The notes: generated by a model not told the origin, from the sequence alone. Positions 26,496-36,417 are shown, counted from the stretch's first letter. The stretch is DNA of 64,000 nt from Marinicauda salina (GCF_003122085.1 NZ_QEXV01000005.1:62001-126000), one strand, 5' to 3'. Numbers and translations are program-made.

Positions 26496-27194
26496 GTGGT
26501 CTCGACCGTTCCCGAGAGCGAGCGGCTCGCCTTCCCCCGCACCATTCGGCTGATTTCCACGGGCCGCTTGCGGGAATCCGTCCTCAAGCCGCTCGTCGAC
26601 ACCGAAGACGAACTCGCCGCGCTGGCCGAGATCGAAGGCGCGACAAGCGCGCGCCTGATCGCCCAGGACAGGGGCGGCGCCGACATCCACCCCAACGAAT
26701 TCGTCTACGGCGTGCCGCACGCCTCGTTCATCAATGCGAGCTTCGCCTACGCCAAGCCGCGCGAACTCTGCCGGTTCAACGGCCCCGATCGCGGCGCTTG
26801 GTATGCGGCGCTCCAGGTCGAGACCTGCATCCGGGAAGTGGCTTTCCACATGACCGAATTTCTCGTGCGAAGCGGCGAGTTCGAGACCGAGGTCCATTAT
26901 CACGAGCTCGTCGCAAGCCTCGCCGGGGAATATGTCGATCTCCGGAAGGCCGACCCTGACCTCGCCGCGCTGAACCCCGACCCCGCGATCGGCTATCCGG
27001 CGGGCAACGAGCTGGCGGCCGACCTGAGACGGGCGAATGTCACCGGGGTCGTCTACCCGTCCGCCCGGCACGAAGGCGGAACCTGCATCGCCGTGTTCAC
27101 GCCGAGCGGCGTCCAATCCGTCGCCCAGGGCGCGATCTACCGTTTCGTCTGGAGCGGATCGCCGACGCCTGTCGTGGAGAAGCAGGACGAGTAG
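26496..27194 (+). CDS. RES-domain toxin (NAD-degrading)
   Basis: A 232-residue protein starting at GTG 26496, eight bases after the antitoxin stop. RES-domain residues are visible: Arg in LCRFNGPDRGAWYAA, Glu in VETCIREVAFHM, and Ser in VVYPSARHEGGTCIAVF. RES toxins such as MbcT break down NAD+ and stop growth unless bound by the Xre partner. It is longer than many RES toxins (150-200 residues), owing to about 60 N-terminal residues. No inactivating change is seen. Confidence 0.9.
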   Translation: MVSTVPESERLAFPRTIRLISTGRLRESVLKPLVDTEDELAALAEIEGATSARLIAQDRGGADIHPNEFVYGVPHASFINASFAYAKPRELCRFNGPDRGAWYAALQVETCIREVAFHMTEFLVRSGEFETEVHYHELVASLAGEYVDLRKADPDLAALNPDPAIGYPAGNELAADLRRANVTGVVYPSARHEGGTCIAVFTPSGVQSVAQGAIYRFVWSGSPTPVVEKQDE

Positions 27195-27213
27195 GCGCGC
27201 CCGCGCGCTCCCC

Positions 27214-28812
27214 TCACGCCGCGGACTTCTCCTCATGGTATTCCTGCTCGGCGTTGACGTCCCAGACATTCGCCTTCACCGGCTCGCCGCTCGCGATGGC
27301 GTCGACGGCGACCATGGCGGTCAGCATCGAGTGGTCCTGGTTGTTGTAGCGGTGCATGCCGTTGCGGCCGAGCAGGTAGAGATTGTCGATCGCGTCGGCG
27401 TGGGCTTGGACCTTGTCGAAATGATCGTAGGCGCCCCAGTAGGCGGGATAGGTCTTGGGCACGCGCAGCACCGTGCCGTCGATGACGTCCTGCGAACGGA
27501 CCACGCCGATGCGCTCCAGCTCCTCGACGCCGAAGCGGATCATGGCCTCGTCGTCCATCGACCAGAGATCGTCGCCCTCGTCGCAGAAATACTCGAGTCC
27601 CATCCAGACCTTGGTCGGGTCGGCGACGAGATAGGGGCTCCAGTTGTTGAAGAATTGCAGCCGGCCTACGCGCACGCCCGGCTCCTGGACATAGATCCAG
27701 TTGTCCGACATGCGCTCGAACAGGTTGGTCCCGTCGCAATCGCCGAGCTCGAGCCGGTCGAGCAGGAGCCCCACCGTCATGAAGTCGCGATAGGACAGCC
27801 CGCCGGCGATGTCGGCGACGTCCTTCGGCGCGGGCGGGTCCATGATCGCGAACAGCTCCTTCACCGGCATGGTGGAGAAGAAGTACTCGCAGGCGACCTC
27901 CTCGCGCTTGCCGTCCGGGCCCTCGACGGTCGCGGAGACGACCTTGCCGTTCTCGGTCTTCAGCCCGACGACGCGCGTGTTGAGCGCGACGGTCCCGCCC
28001 CTGGCCTCGATCATTCCCTGGACGGTCTCCCACATCTGGCCGGGGCCGTGCTTGGGATAGAGGAACTGCTCGATCAGGCTGGTCTCGACGCTCTGCGGGC
28101 GCAGGAAGCCGGCGACCTTGCCGAGCGCCTGCTGCAGCGCGGCGCGCAAGCTGACGCCCTTGATGCGCTGGGCGCCCCATTCGGCGCTGATCCGGTCGCA
28201 CGGCACGCCCCAGACCTTTTCGGTGTATTCCTTGAAGAAGGTCTCGTAGAGCGTCCGGCCGAAGCGGTTGATGATGAAGTCCTCCAGCGTCTCCTCCTTG
28301 CGGGGGAACATGTTGGCCTGGAGGTAGGAGGTCCCGATCTTGGCGGTGTCGACGAGGCCCAGCTTCATCAGCGTCTCGGGCGACAGCGACAGCGGATACT
28401 CGAACAGCTTGCCGCGATAGAGGATGCGCGACTTGCGCGGGCGGACCAGCATGACGTCGTCGGTCTCGTCGGGGTTCGGCCCGTTCTCGTCGATCTCGAT
28501 GAGGCTGGTCTTGCGCTGATAGGTGATCTCAAGCGCCTTGTCGCCGCCGGTCATGCCCTGCAGCGGCAGGATGTCCCGCCACCAGTCCATCACCCGGTCG
28601 GACTTCGAGAAGAAGCGATGGCCGCCGATGTCGATGCGGTTGCCCTTGTAGACATGGGTCCGCGAGATGCCGCCCACCCCGTCGGAGGCCTCGAACACCA
28701 GCGGCGTGACGTCGGTGCGGCGCAGCAGCTCGAGCGCGGCGGTCAGGCCCGCCGGCCCGCCGCCGGCGATGACGGCGATCTTGCGCCCGGTCGTGTTTCC
28801 GGCAGTGCTCAT
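27214..28812 (-). CDS. FAD-dependent amine oxidase/UDP-galactopyranose mutase-like protein
   Basis: A 532-residue flavoprotein. The dinucleotide-binding motif [16 protein letters not shown] and the Glu of [14 protein letters not shown] are at the N-terminus; [16 protein letters not shown] matches mutase-like amine oxidases; the C-terminal FAD motif is [20 protein letters not shown]. Such proteins act with GtrA and glycosyltransferases on lipid-linked sugars. The start ATG 28812 overlaps the GtrA stop by four bases. The unusual length of the open frame beyond 28812 is antisense to the neighbouring genes and is ignored. Confidence 0.88.
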   Translation of the reverse strand: MSTAGNTTGRKIAVIAGGGPAGLTAALELLRRTDVTPLVFEASDGVGGISRTHVYKGNRIDIGGHRFFSKSDRVMDWWRDILPLQGMTGGDKALEITYQRKTSLIEIDENGPNPDETDDVMLVRPRKSRILYRGKLFEYPLSLSPETLMKLGLVDTAKIGTSYLQANMFPRKEETLEDFIINRFGRTLYETFFKEYTEKVWGVPCDRISAEWGAQRIKGVSLRAALQQALGKVAGFLRPQSVETSLIEQFLYPKHGPGQMWETVQGMIEARGGTVALNTRVVGLKTENGKVVSATVEGPDGKREEVACEYFFSTMPVKELFAIMDPPAPKDVADIAGGLSYRDFMTVGLLLDRLELGDCDGTNLFERMSDNWIYVQEPGVRVGRLQFFNNWSPYLVADPTKVWMGLEYFCDEGDDLWSMDDEAMIRFGVEELERIGVVRSQDVIDGTVLRVPKTYPAYWGAYDHFDKVQAHADAIDNLYLLGRNGMHRYNNQDHSMLTAMVAVDAIASGEPVKANVWDVNAEQEYHEEKSAA

Positions 28813-29249
28813 CGGAACAACAGCGCCTTTCTGAGCAGGAAGTTGGAGGTGAAGCTGGCCGCCGCGGCGGCGATCTTGCCGAGCGTGTAGTGAACCCCGC
28901 CGATCTCGGCGACGAGCCACAGCGCGGCCTCGTTGACGCCGAGCCCGACGATCCCGACCGCGGCGAAGATGGCGAACTCGATATGGGGCGCCTTGAGACG
29001 CCGGGCGCCGAACACCCAGCCGATCGAGCCGAGATACACCACGATCACGCCGGCGGTGAACGAGACTGCGTTGGCGATGAGCAGCGGGGCGAGATCGAAC
29101 TCGACGAGCAGGGCGAGCAGGCCGAAATCGACCGCCAGCCCGACCGCGCTGACGAGGAGATAGCGCCACGCCTCGATCGCGGTCCGGGGAATGCGGCGCT
29201 TCAGCCGCAGCATGACCGGTTCGGCGTCTGCGAGAGTGGACTTCTCCAC
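28809..29249 (-). CDS. GtrA-like four-helix membrane protein
   Basis: A 146-residue protein with four hydrophobic helices (about residues 27-47, 57-76, 91-110 and 121-140). The [21 protein letters not shown] start, the [21 protein letters not shown] block and the [11 protein letters not shown] end match the GtrA/DPMS family, which helps move polyprenyl-linked sugars across the membrane. Upstream partner of the FAD oxidoreductase (ATGA overlap); likely surface polysaccharide or glycolipid synthesis. Confidence 0.9.
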   Translation of the reverse strand: MEKSTLADAEPVMLRLKRRIPRTAIEAWRYLLVSAVGLAVDFGLLALLVEFDLAPLLIANAVSFTAGVIVVYLGSIGWVFGARRLKAPHIEFAIFAAVGIVGLGVNEAALWLVAEIGGVHYTLGKIAAAAASFTSNFLLRKALLFR

Positions 29250-29450
29250 GCCGTCTCCTTCCCATCGCCCGTCCGGCGGCGCCCGCGGGGGCGGCCGTCC
29301 GGCCCGATCCTGCTTGTCGCACGAAATGGTTTACGGAAGGTCCAGATCGCGCGCCCGCCCGCGCGATGGACCGGGCGGGCGGATCAGTCTATCAGCCGGA
29401 AGGGCGCGCGCCGATCGGCGCGGCGCGCCTCGTCGACTCAGGTTTCGCCC

Positions 29451-31292
29451 GTGACGGAAACCCCCTCGCCCCCCGAAAGCCCGCGCCCCGTCCTCGTCGC
29501 GGCGGCCGCGCGCGTCCCGGTCCTGGCGTGGCTGGCGCTGGCCTGGCTCGCGCTCGCAGCGCTCAGCTGGACGACGGCCGGGGTCGGACCGGGCGAACTC
29601 AAGGGGCCGGACGACTATCTTCGCGGCATGCGCGTGCTGCGCGGGCTCGCCGGGGACGGTCCTCCGACCTGGTTCGAACCGCGCATGGGCCCGCCGGGCG
29701 GCGTCGAGCTGCACTGGTCGGCCCTTCCCGGCTGGCCGATCGCGGGGCTGACCTGGTGCATCTCCCTGTTCACCGATCGCGAGACGGCGCTCATGCTGGC
29801 GTCGCGCATCCTGCCGGCGGCCTATCTCGCCGGCTTCCTCGCCGCCGCCGTGTGGGCGGCGCGGCCCTTCCTCGGCCGCCGGCATGCCCCGGTCGCGGGC
29901 GCGGCGCTGCTCGTCGCCTTCGGCCATCTCCTGCAATTCTCGCCCGGGCGCATCGATCATCACGGCCTGCAGGCGCTGATCCTGATGATCGCGGTCGGCG
30001 GGCTGGCGCGCGGCTGCGTCGATCCGCTGAAGACGCGCGCCGCGGCGATCGCCGGCGCGGCGTTCGGGCTGGGGCTCGCGATCGGCGCGGAGATCACGCC
30101 CTGGTTCGCGCTCGCCGCGGTCTTCGCCGGACTGATCTGGCTCGCCCGCGGCCGCCGCATGGAGCGGATCAATCTCGCCTTCGGCGCAAGCGCGTTCGCG
30201 ACGACCGGGCTCGCCTTCCTGGTCATGGTTCCCCCGTCGCGCTGGGGGCTGGCCTATTGCGACGCCCTGTCGCCGACCTATGTCGCCATCGCCGCCGCGC
30301 TGGCGGCGATGTGGGCGGGCGTCGCGATCGCGCCCCGCGCGGCGAAGGCGACGGTGCTGCGCCGGACGCTGCTGGGCGCGGGCCTCGCCCTGCCGCTCAC
30401 GGCCCTGCTCTATCTCGCCTTCCCGGCCTGCTTCGCCGATCCCTACGCCCTCGACGACCCGCTGCTGGCCGAGATCTGGCTCAAGCACGTCTCCGAGGCG
30501 CGGTCGGCCCCGGCGGCGTTCGGCGACTCGCCGGGCGTGGTGATCGTGTTCGTCGCGCCGGTCCTCGCAGGCCTGGCCGCGGCCGTCGCCGCGGCGATCG
30601 CCGAGCCGCGCCGGCGCGCGCTGTGGGCGGGCTGGGCCGTGGTCATGGCCGGCGCGCTGGCGATGGGGCTCCTGCAGCTGCGCGTCGTCCACTTCACCCA
30701 CGCGCTGGCCGTCTTCCCGCTCGCCTGGCTGCTAATCCGCGCGTGGAGCGCCGCCCGGTGCGGCGCGGCGGCGTTCGCGCGCCTGCCCGGCCGGACGCGG
30801 CTGTTCGTCGAGGCGATCGCCTTCGTCGTCCTGCTGCCCGTCGCCGTGCTCTCGGTGCGGACGGCATCGGGACCGGACGGCTCCGGCGCCGAACCCGCCG
30901 CGTGCGACGTGCGCGCGGCCGCCGCCGCGCTCGCCGCCGAGCCGCCGACCACGGTCGCGGCGGCCTACTCCCACGGCTCGGAGCTGCTCTTCCGGACCGA
31001 TCACCGCGTGCTCGCGGCGTCCTATCACCGCAACGAGGCCGGCCTGCTCGCCGGCCATCGCCTGTTCACCGCGACGGACCCCGGCGGCGCAGAGGCGATC
31101 GCCCGCGACAACGGCGTCGGCCTGGTGATGGTCTGCGCGGGCGATCTCGCCCGGCTGCGCCGCGTCGAGCCCGACGGCGAACCGTTCGCCGCGCAGCTCT
31201 GGGCGGGCGCGCCGCCGGCCTGGCTAGAGCCGGTCTCCGGCTCTCGGGACGAAGGCTATCGCGTCTATCGCGTGCGCCCGGCGGCGGGCTGA
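29451..31292 (+). CDS. GT-C-like polytopic membrane glycosyltransferase
   Basis: A 613-residue protein with about ten transmembrane helices. A GT-C pattern is seen: first helix, then an extracytoplasmic loop containing GPDDYLRGMRVL and GPPGGVELHWS, and later GRIDHHGLQALILM, an STT3-like motif. The C-terminal 150 residues form a soluble domain with one clear Asp-rich turn. The start is taken as GTG 29451, the first in-frame start compatible with a short cytoplasmic tail; the upstream frame overlaps GtrA antisense. Likely acts with the divergent GtrA pair in surface glycan synthesis. Confidence 0.75.
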   Translation: MTETPSPPESPRPVLVAAAARVPVLAWLALAWLALAALSWTTAGVGPGELKGPDDYLRGMRVLRGLAGDGPPTWFEPRMGPPGGVELHWSALPGWPIAGLTWCISLFTDRETALMLASRILPAAYLAGFLAAAVWAARPFLGRRHAPVAGAALLVAFGHLLQFSPGRIDHHGLQALILMIAVGGLARGCVDPLKTRAAAIAGAAFGLGLAIGAEITPWFALAAVFAGLIWLARGRRMERINLAFGASAFATTGLAFLVMVPPSRWGLAYCDALSPTYVAIAAALAAMWAGVAIAPRAAKATVLRRTLLGAGLALPLTALLYLAFPACFADPYALDDPLLAEIWLKHVSEARSAPAAFGDSPGVVIVFVAPVLAGLAAAVAAAIAEPRRRALWAGWAVVMAGALAMGLLQLRVVHFTHALAVFPLAWLLIRAWSAARCGAAAFARLPGRTRLFVEAIAFVVLLPVAVLSVRTASGPDGSGAEPAACDVRAAAAALAAEPPTTVAAAYSHGSELLFRTDHRVLAASYHRNEAGLLAGHRLFTATDPGGAEAIARDNGVGLVMVCAGDLARLRRVEPDGEPFAAQLWAGAPPAWLEPVSGSRDEGYRVYRVRPAAG

Positions 31293-31308
31293 GCCGCCCC
31301 GCCAGTTT

Positions 31309-31770
31309 CTACGTTCGCTCGTACAGCCCGACGAGCTCGGCGGTCTCGATCGCGGCGTCCTCGGCGGCGTCGATGACGGCGCGGCACTCCGTTTGCGCGT
31401 GCAGGCCCAGCCGCGCGACATCGAGCGCGTAGAGCCGGAAATGATAGTGATGCGTCCCGTGTCCGGGCGGCGGGCACGGCCCGCCATAGCCGGGCTTGCG
31501 GAAATCGGTGACCGCCTCGCGCGCGCCGAGCCCGGCCGCGTCGACGCCCTCGGCGAGCCCGTCGAGATCGGCCGGCAGGTTGAAAATCGCCCAGTGATGG
31601 AACACCCCGCCGGGCGCGTCGGGATCGACGCACGCGAGCGCGAAGCTCTTCGTTCCTTCGGGAACGCCCGACCAGGAAAACGACGGCGAGACGTTCGCGC
31701 CCTCGCAGGTGAACTTCGCCGGGATCGTCTCGCCGTCGGCGAAGGCGGGGCTCGTGAGGGTCAGGGGCAT
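31309..31770 (-). CDS. YbhB/YbcL-type PEBP family protein
   Basis: A 153-residue protein related to phosphatidylethanolamine-binding proteins. Motifs are IPAKFTCEGANVSPSFSWSG, FALACVDPDAPGG, FHHWAIFNLP and YGGPCPPPGHGTHHYHFRLYAL. The binding function in bacteria is unknown. No signal peptide is seen from the ATG at 31770. It converges on the glycosyltransferase gene. Confidence 0.94.
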   Translation of the reverse strand: MPLTLTSPAFADGETIPAKFTCEGANVSPSFSWSGVPEGTKSFALACVDPDAPGGVFHHWAIFNLPADLDGLAEGVDAAGLGAREAVTDFRKPGYGGPCPPPGHGTHHYHFRLYALDVARLGLHAQTECRAVIDAAEDAAIETAELVGLYERT

Positions 31771-31940
31771 GGCGGGCTCGCGCGCGTGTGGCGGATGCGC
31801 TCTGAACGCGCGAGGCGCGCATACGGTTCACGACGCGCAGCCCCGCCATCCTCACTCGCCGCGCTTGTGGGACAGTTTGTGGGACGACCGGGCGCCCGAA
31901 CACCTAATCGCCGTTTTTATATAGCTGCTTAGCGAAAGAA

Positions 31941-32017
31941 TGGTAGCGGAGGAGGGACTTGAACCCCCGACACATGGATTATGATTCCACTGCTCTAACC
32001 AGCTGAGCTACTCCGCC
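31941..32017 (-). tRNA. tRNA-Met (anticodon CAU)
   Basis: A complete 77-nt cloverleaf on the minus strand. Acceptor GGCGGAG pairs with CTCCGCT (one G-U), D-arm GCTC/GAGC, anticodon stem GTGGA/TCCAT with loop ATCATAA (anticodon CAT), T-arm GGGGG-TTCAAGT-CCCTC, and an encoded CCA end. The sequence resembles alphaproteobacterial elongator tRNA-Met; a lysidine-modified tRNA-Ile(CAU) is less likely but cannot be excluded by anticodon alone. Confidence 0.95.
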
Positions 32018-32132
32018 ATCCGGTCCGCCGTCAGGCGCGATCCGGCGGGCTGGAAAGCGCGGGTCGCGCGGCCGCGCCGGACCGCGTGGATATACTGACG
32101 CGCGCGGCCTCATGCAAGCGTCCCCGAACAGG

Positions 32133-32156
32133 AAAAGGGCGGCCCGAAGGCCGCCC
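32133..32156 (-). terminator. Rho-independent terminator after the chemoreceptor gene
   Basis: On the minus strand the hairpin GGGCGGCC-TTCG-GGCCGCCC is followed by TTTT. It lies 37 bases after the chemoreceptor stop and has the very stable UUCG tetraloop. Confidence 0.85.
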
Positions 32157-32192
32157 TCTCCACCCCCGCGAAGGGGCCGGACCGGAAACCGG

Positions 32193-34238
32193 TCAGGCCG
32201 CCCGCACGCCTTCGAGGAATTTCGACACCGCCTCGCGCAGATTGCTCGCCTCGGAATTCAGGCTCTGCGAGGAATCGTTGACCTGCGAGGCGCACTGGCC
32301 GGTCTCCGACGCCGCGGCGTCGACCTTCTGGATCGACTGGGCGACCTGGCGCGTGCCGGTCGCCGCGTCATGGGCCGAGCGCGTGATCTCGCCGGCCGCG
32401 GCGCGCTGCTCCTCCATCGCCGCGGCGATGGCCGTGGAGATCTCGTTCATCTCGGCGATGACCTGGCCGATGGAGGCGATGGCGTCGACGGCCTTGCCGG
32501 TGGCGTCCTGGATGCCGGTGATCTGTTCCGAGATCGAGCCGGTCGCCTTGCCCGTCTGCTCGGCGAGCGATTTCACCTCGCTGGCCACCACGGCGAAGCC
32601 CTTGCCGGCCTCGCCGGCGCGGGCGGCCTCGATGGTGGCGTTCAGCGCGAGCAGGTTGGTCTGCTCGGCGATGTCGGAGATGAGATTGACGATGTCGCCG
32701 ATCTTTGCCGCGGCGTCGTTGAGCGCGGTGACGTCGCCATTGGTCTGCTCGACCTGCTCGGCGGCGTTCTGGGCGATCTCGCTGGAGCGCGCGATCTGCT
32801 GGGCGATCTCGGAGATCGACGAGGTCATCTCCTCGGCCGCCGAAGCGACCGTGTCGACGTTCTCCGCAGCCGTGCCGCCGGCCTGGCTGACCTCGGCGGT
32901 CACCGTCGTGGCGCTCTGCGAGCTCTCGGTGAGCGCGCCGGCGGCGGTCTCCATCTGGCTGGCGGCCGAGGCCACCGCCGACAGGGCGCGGCCGGAGACG
33001 TCCTCGAACTCGGAGATCAGCCCCTCGATCTTCTTGGCGCGCGCCTCGCGGGCCTGGCGCTCGGCGGCGGTTTCGCTCTCGAGCCGTTCGCGCTCCAGCG
33101 CGTTCTCGCGGAACACCTCGACGGCGCGGGCCATGCGGCCGATCTCGTCGCGGCCGTCGTCCTCGACCGACTCGGAGGTCTCGCCCTCGGCGAGCGCGGA
33201 GATGACGTTCGACACGCGGCTCAGGCGCCGGAGCAGGTTGTTGCTGACATAGAGCCACCCCACCGCGACGCTGGCGGCGACGGAGACGAATGCGATGGTC
33301 ATGAGCAGGATCTGGCCGAAGCCGATGGCGGCGTAGCCGCTCTCGGTAGCCGCTTCCTTGGCCGCGAGCGCGGATTCGCGCACCGCGGCGGCCTGCTCGG
33401 CCAGCACGGCGTGGGCGAAGCTGGCCTCGTCGACGGCGAGATACGCCGCCTCGAGCGCCTCGATCTCGGCCAGGCGCGCGGCGAACAGCCCGTCCTCGCC
33501 CTCGGCGCGGCCGAGCATGCGCTCGGCGGTGGTGCGGATCTCTTCGCCGACGGTCTCGCCGAGAATGGCGAGGTTCACGAAGACCTCCTCGGCGGCGTAG
33601 TCGAACCGCTCGCGGACGGCCTCAATGTCTTCGGCGGTCTCCGCGGCGTCGAGCTCGGCGTACTGGGTCGCGACCAGGTTCACCGCCATGATCGCGCGCA
33701 GCAGCGTCTCGATGGCGGCGGGGTCCTCCGCCTCGTCGAGGATCGCTTCAAGCCCGGCAGCGATCTCGGCGCGCTCCTCGAGCGCGGCGCGGACATGATC
33801 GGTGCGGGTCTCGCGCGCCGCCAGCGTGGCCGTCGTGGGACCCTGGGCTTCCTCCACCTGGGCGCGCAGGTCGGCCAGCGCGGCCTCGAGCTCGTCGGCG
33901 CGGGCCGGCTCCAGGCCGGCCTCGCGCAGCCCCGCGACCGCCGCGCCGGCTTCCTCGAGCAGGCGCTCGAGGCTGGCCTGGGAGGCCGTCTTCTGGATGT
34001 CGTCGCGCGAACGCGAGAATGCGGCGAGCTCCCCGGTGATGGCCTGCGAGCTCGCCTCGAGACGCTGGGCGGCGTCGGCCAGGGGCGCGGACTCCTCGAC
34101 CACGCCCTCGAGTGCCGAGCGGGCGCCGGAGAAGGCGAACAGGCCCGCCCCGCCGGCGGCCACGGTGAGCAGGGTGACCAGCGCGAAGGCGCCGAGCAGG
34201 CGCGTCTGAACCGAATGCAGGGAAAGCTTCATCTTCAT
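32193..34238 (-). CDS. Methyl-accepting chemotaxis protein
   Basis: A 681-residue receptor. TM1 is near residues 12-36, a helical periplasmic domain extends to about 310, TM2 near 311-332, then HAMP ([19 protein letters not shown]) and a coiled-coil signalling domain whose hairpin tip reads [30 protein letters not shown]. The periplasmic domain is helical and acidic; its ligand is unknown. Neither a CheR-binding pentapeptide nor PAS domain is visible. ATG 34238 was chosen over GTG 34241. The upstream region contains TTAACCCTAACC, which may hold a CtrA half-site. Confidence 0.95.
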   Translation of the reverse strand: MKMKLSLHSVQTRLLGAFALVTLLTVAAGGAGLFAFSGARSALEGVVEESAPLADAAQRLEASSQAITGELAAFSRSRDDIQKTASQASLERLLEEAGAAVAGLREAGLEPARADELEAALADLRAQVEEAQGPTTATLAARETRTDHVRAALEERAEIAAGLEAILDEAEDPAAIETLLRAIMAVNLVATQYAELDAAETAEDIEAVRERFDYAAEEVFVNLAILGETVGEEIRTTAERMLGRAEGEDGLFAARLAEIEALEAAYLAVDEASFAHAVLAEQAAAVRESALAAKEAATESGYAAIGFGQILLMTIAFVSVAASVAVGWLYVSNNLLRRLSRVSNVISALAEGETSESVEDDGRDEIGRMARAVEVFRENALERERLESETAAERQAREARAKKIEGLISEFEDVSGRALSAVASAASQMETAAGALTESSQSATTVTAEVSQAGGTAAENVDTVASAAEEMTSSISEIAQQIARSSEIAQNAAEQVEQTNGDVTALNDAAAKIGDIVNLISDIAEQTNLLALNATIEAARAGEAGKGFAVVASEVKSLAEQTGKATGSISEQITGIQDATGKAVDAIASIGQVIAEMNEISTAIAAAMEEQRAAAGEITRSAHDAATGTRQVAQSIQKVDAAASETGQCASQVNDSSQSLNSEASNLREAVSKFLEGVRAA

Positions 34239-34268
34239 CACCGGTTAGGGTTAACGATCGCGGTCAGG

Positions 34269-34295
34269 AAAAGAGCGGCGCGCCCGGCGCCGCTC
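34269..34295 (-). terminator. Rho-independent terminator after the TonB-domain gene
   Basis: Minus-strand hairpin GAGCGGCG-N7-CGCCGCTC followed by TTTTCC, 11 bases after the stop of the TonB-domain protein. It separates that gene from the chemoreceptor. Confidence 0.8.
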
Positions 34296-34305
34296 CTTCC
34301 GGGGT

Positions 34306-34644
34306 TCAGTTCTCGAATTCGAAGTTGAAGGTGAACTCGTGGCCGGTGGTCGTCTCGCCCGCCGGGGCGTAGCGCCAGCCCTCGAGCGCGCGCAGCACGG
34401 AGCGCTCGAACACGCCTGCCGGGGTCGCGTCGACGACCTCGACATCGGTCACCGCGCCCTCGGGATCGACATTGTAGCGCACCGTGACATGGCCCTCGAT
34501 CGAGCGCCGCTCGGCGCCGCGGGGATATTCCGGCGCCTCGACATCGACGCGCTCGCGCTCGTCCTCGGCGAACGCCGCGCCGCCCGAAACCGCGCCGGCC
34601 ATCGCCAGCGCCGCACACACCACCTTGAATCCGTTCAGTTTCAT
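34306..34644 (-). CDS. Secreted TonB C-terminal domain protein
   Basis: A 112-residue protein with a signal peptide (MKLNGFKVVCAALAMAGAVSGGAAFA) followed almost directly by a TonB C-terminal domain: PEYPRGAERRSIEGHVTVRY, NVDPEGAVTDVEVVDATPAG, FERSVLRALEGWRYAPA. Unlike real TonB it has no membrane anchor that would stay in the membrane after cleavage, and no Pro-rich spacer, so it cannot transmit ExbBD energy in the classical way. It may be a periplasmic binding module. Confidence 0.85.
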   Translation of the reverse strand: MKLNGFKVVCAALAMAGAVSGGAAFAEDERERVDVEAPEYPRGAERRSIEGHVTVRYNVDPEGAVTDVEVVDATPAGVFERSVLRALEGWRYAPAGETTTGHEFTFNFEFEN

Positions 34645-34773
34645 CACCCAACCCTTTCGCCGCTTTCTCTGCGGCCGTTTTTCATCCCGATATCAAGCCG
34701 GCCCGAGCGCCGGTCGCGTCGAGTCATAGGGCAGGTGTCTTGCGGTTCGCTTAATGAATCCCTTCAGGGAGAT

Positions 34774-35673
34774 TTATGACGCGGTTTCCGCGGCTTCGCC
34801 GGGTTCGACGATCTCGGTCTCGACGGTGACGTGGCTCAGCCCGTGGGCGTCGTGGAGCCGCTCGCGGATCGCGCTGACGATGCCCGGCGCTTCGGCGGGG
34901 TCGTGCATGCGCGCGTGCAGCGTCGCCATCGGGCGCTCCTGGGTGATCGACCAGACATGGATGTGGTGGACGTCGTCGAGGCCGGGGATCGCCTCGAGCA
35001 GGTCGGCGCGGATGGCGCGGGGATCGACCTCCTCGGGGGCGGCCTCGAGCAGGATGCGTCCCGAATCCCGGATGAGCCGGGCCGCCGAGATCGCGATCAG
35101 CGCGGCGATGCCCAGCGACAGGATGGAGTCGATCGGGGTGAAGCCCGTCTGCAGGATCACGCCCGCTGCGGCCAGGGCGGCGACCGAGCCCAGCAGATCG
35201 CCCATGACGTGGGCCGCCGCGCCGCGGATATTGAGATTGTCCCGGTCGGCGCCGTGCAGGATGGCGAAGGCGGCGATGTTGACCACCAGGCCGAGCGCGG
35301 CGACGACGGCCATCGGCCCGGCCAGGATCGGCTCGGGCGCGGCCAGCCGGCCCAGCGCCTCGGCGACGATCCAGGCCGTCAGCACGGCGAGCGTCACCCC
35401 GTTGGCGAAGGCGACGAGCACCTGCAGGCGGTCGAAGCCGTAGGTGCGCTTGGGATCGGCCGGCCGCCGCGAGATCCTAAACGCCGCCCAGGCCAGGCCC
35501 AGCGCGGCGAAGTCGGTGAACATGTGGGCGGCGTCCGCCAGCAGCGCCAGCGAGCCGGTGAGGATGCCGCCGATCACCTCGGCGATCATGAACGCGCCGG
35601 TCAGCCCCGCCGCCCACAGCGTGCGGGTCTCGTTGGCGTGGTGATGGTGGCCGTGTCCGTGATCGTGCGCCAT
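34774..35673 (-). CDS. Cation diffusion facilitator (Zn/Co/Cd exporter)
   Basis: A 299-residue inner-membrane protein with a His-rich N-terminus (MAHDHGHGHHHHAN). Metal-site residues of the CDF family are present: LLADAAHMFTDF in helix 2 and AAHVMGDLLGSV in helix 5 (HxxxD type), as in zinc exporters such as ZitB and CzcD. Six helices and a C-terminal cytoplasmic domain with VHHIHVWSITQERP. Ends in a Glu-rich tail. Likely detoxifies excess zinc or related metals. Confidence 0.95.
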   Translation of the reverse strand: MAHDHGHGHHHHANETRTLWAAGLTGAFMIAEVIGGILTGSLALLADAAHMFTDFAALGLAWAAFRISRRPADPKRTYGFDRLQVLVAFANGVTLAVLTAWIVAEALGRLAAPEPILAGPMAVVAALGLVVNIAAFAILHGADRDNLNIRGAAAHVMGDLLGSVAALAAAGVILQTGFTPIDSILSLGIAALIAISAARLIRDSGRILLEAAPEEVDPRAIRADLLEAIPGLDDVHHIHVWSITQERPMATLHARMHDPAEAPGIVSAIRERLHDAHGLSHVTVETEIVEPGEAAETAS

Positions 35674-35770
35674 GGCCCGGACTTAGCCTGCGCCGGCCGG
35701 GGCGTGAAGCGATGGAATAACGTTGCGGCCCCGCGTCGCCCGCAGGCGCGCAGCGCCGAGGACGCGCAGG

Positions 35771-35980
35771 ATGTCAGAAACCTATAGACCGCAGTCTCAA
35801 GCAAAAAGACGGGAAGAGACGATCAAGCAATGCGCCAAAAATGGTGTTTCCACCTGTCTTCGGTCAGCCAGATTCAAAATGTATATTCTAACCTTCCCAT
35901 TTATAAACATCTTATCGTATAATTTTTGGCTGAATGGCATTCACCTTATGGCAGGAACCGCTAACGGAGAAAAATTATGA
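35771..35980 (+). CDS. Possible small protein upstream of the AT-rich membrane gene
   Basis: A 69-residue frame (MSETYRPQSQAKRREETIKQ at its start) whose TGA overlaps the ATG of the next gene (ATGA at 35977-35980). A shorter version of 33 residues from ATG 35879 would be mostly hydrophobic. Ribosome binding sites are poor and the next gene has its own, so this may be chance. Confidence 0.3.
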   Translation: MSETYRPQSQAKRREETIKQCAKNGVSTCLRSARFKMYILTFPFINILSYNFWLNGIHLMAGTANGEKL

Positions 35981-36417
35981 GAAATAGAGCACAAATTGCA
36001 ATAAATATACTTGCTATTTTTATTAGCTTTATGGCTGGCATTTTATCATTTATAAATGCATTGGATCCATATATTTTAAAATTTATTAGCAATTTGATAG
36101 AGTTGTGGATTGGTGTTTCACATGTCGCGATTCAACCAATCGCAAACTTATTTTCTGTAGAAATCGCACCCACGGTAGCATCTTGGATTACAGGTGGGAT
36201 TGCACTCTTTGCACTAGCTCTCCGGAGTTTGATGTTTGCTGCGACCGAACACCTAGAAATCCCAAATCGTATTTTCCGAGCAGCTAATCGGATCGTCGCT
36301 GCGATACTCGGTATTTCTAGCGGTTTTGGACTTGCGGTGCTGGCGAGCCTAACTGCCAATTTCATTTCTCAGGGGCCTTGGTTCGATGCTGTCTCCCAGA
36401 CGGTCTATGGCGGCTGA
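35977..36417 (+). CDS. Small membrane protein in an AT-rich island
   Basis: A 146-residue membrane protein preceded by a good ribosome site (GGAGAAAAATT-ATG). Hydrophobic segments lie near residues 8-28, 36-56, 66-86 and 106-130. The gene is far more AT-rich than its neighbours. No family recognised. It shares its island with the oppositely oriented gene at 36521-37225, both apparently foreign. Confidence 0.65.
   Translation: MRNRAQIAINILAIFISFMAGILSFINALDPYILKFISNLIELWIGVSHVAIQPIANLFSVEIAPTVASWITGGIALFALALRSLMFAATEHLEIPNRIFRAANRIVAAILGISSGFGLAVLASLTANFISQGPWFDAVSQTVYGG

Noticed and set aside
31393-31932. Plus-strand open frame antisense to the PEBP gene, reaching the tRNA
   Set aside because: It opposes a gene with strong PEBP motifs and has no motif of its own; no integrase residues found.
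34245-34260. CtrA box before the chemoreceptor gene (GTTAACCCTAACC on minus)
   Set aside because: Only a half-site; the N7-spaced second TTAA is missing.
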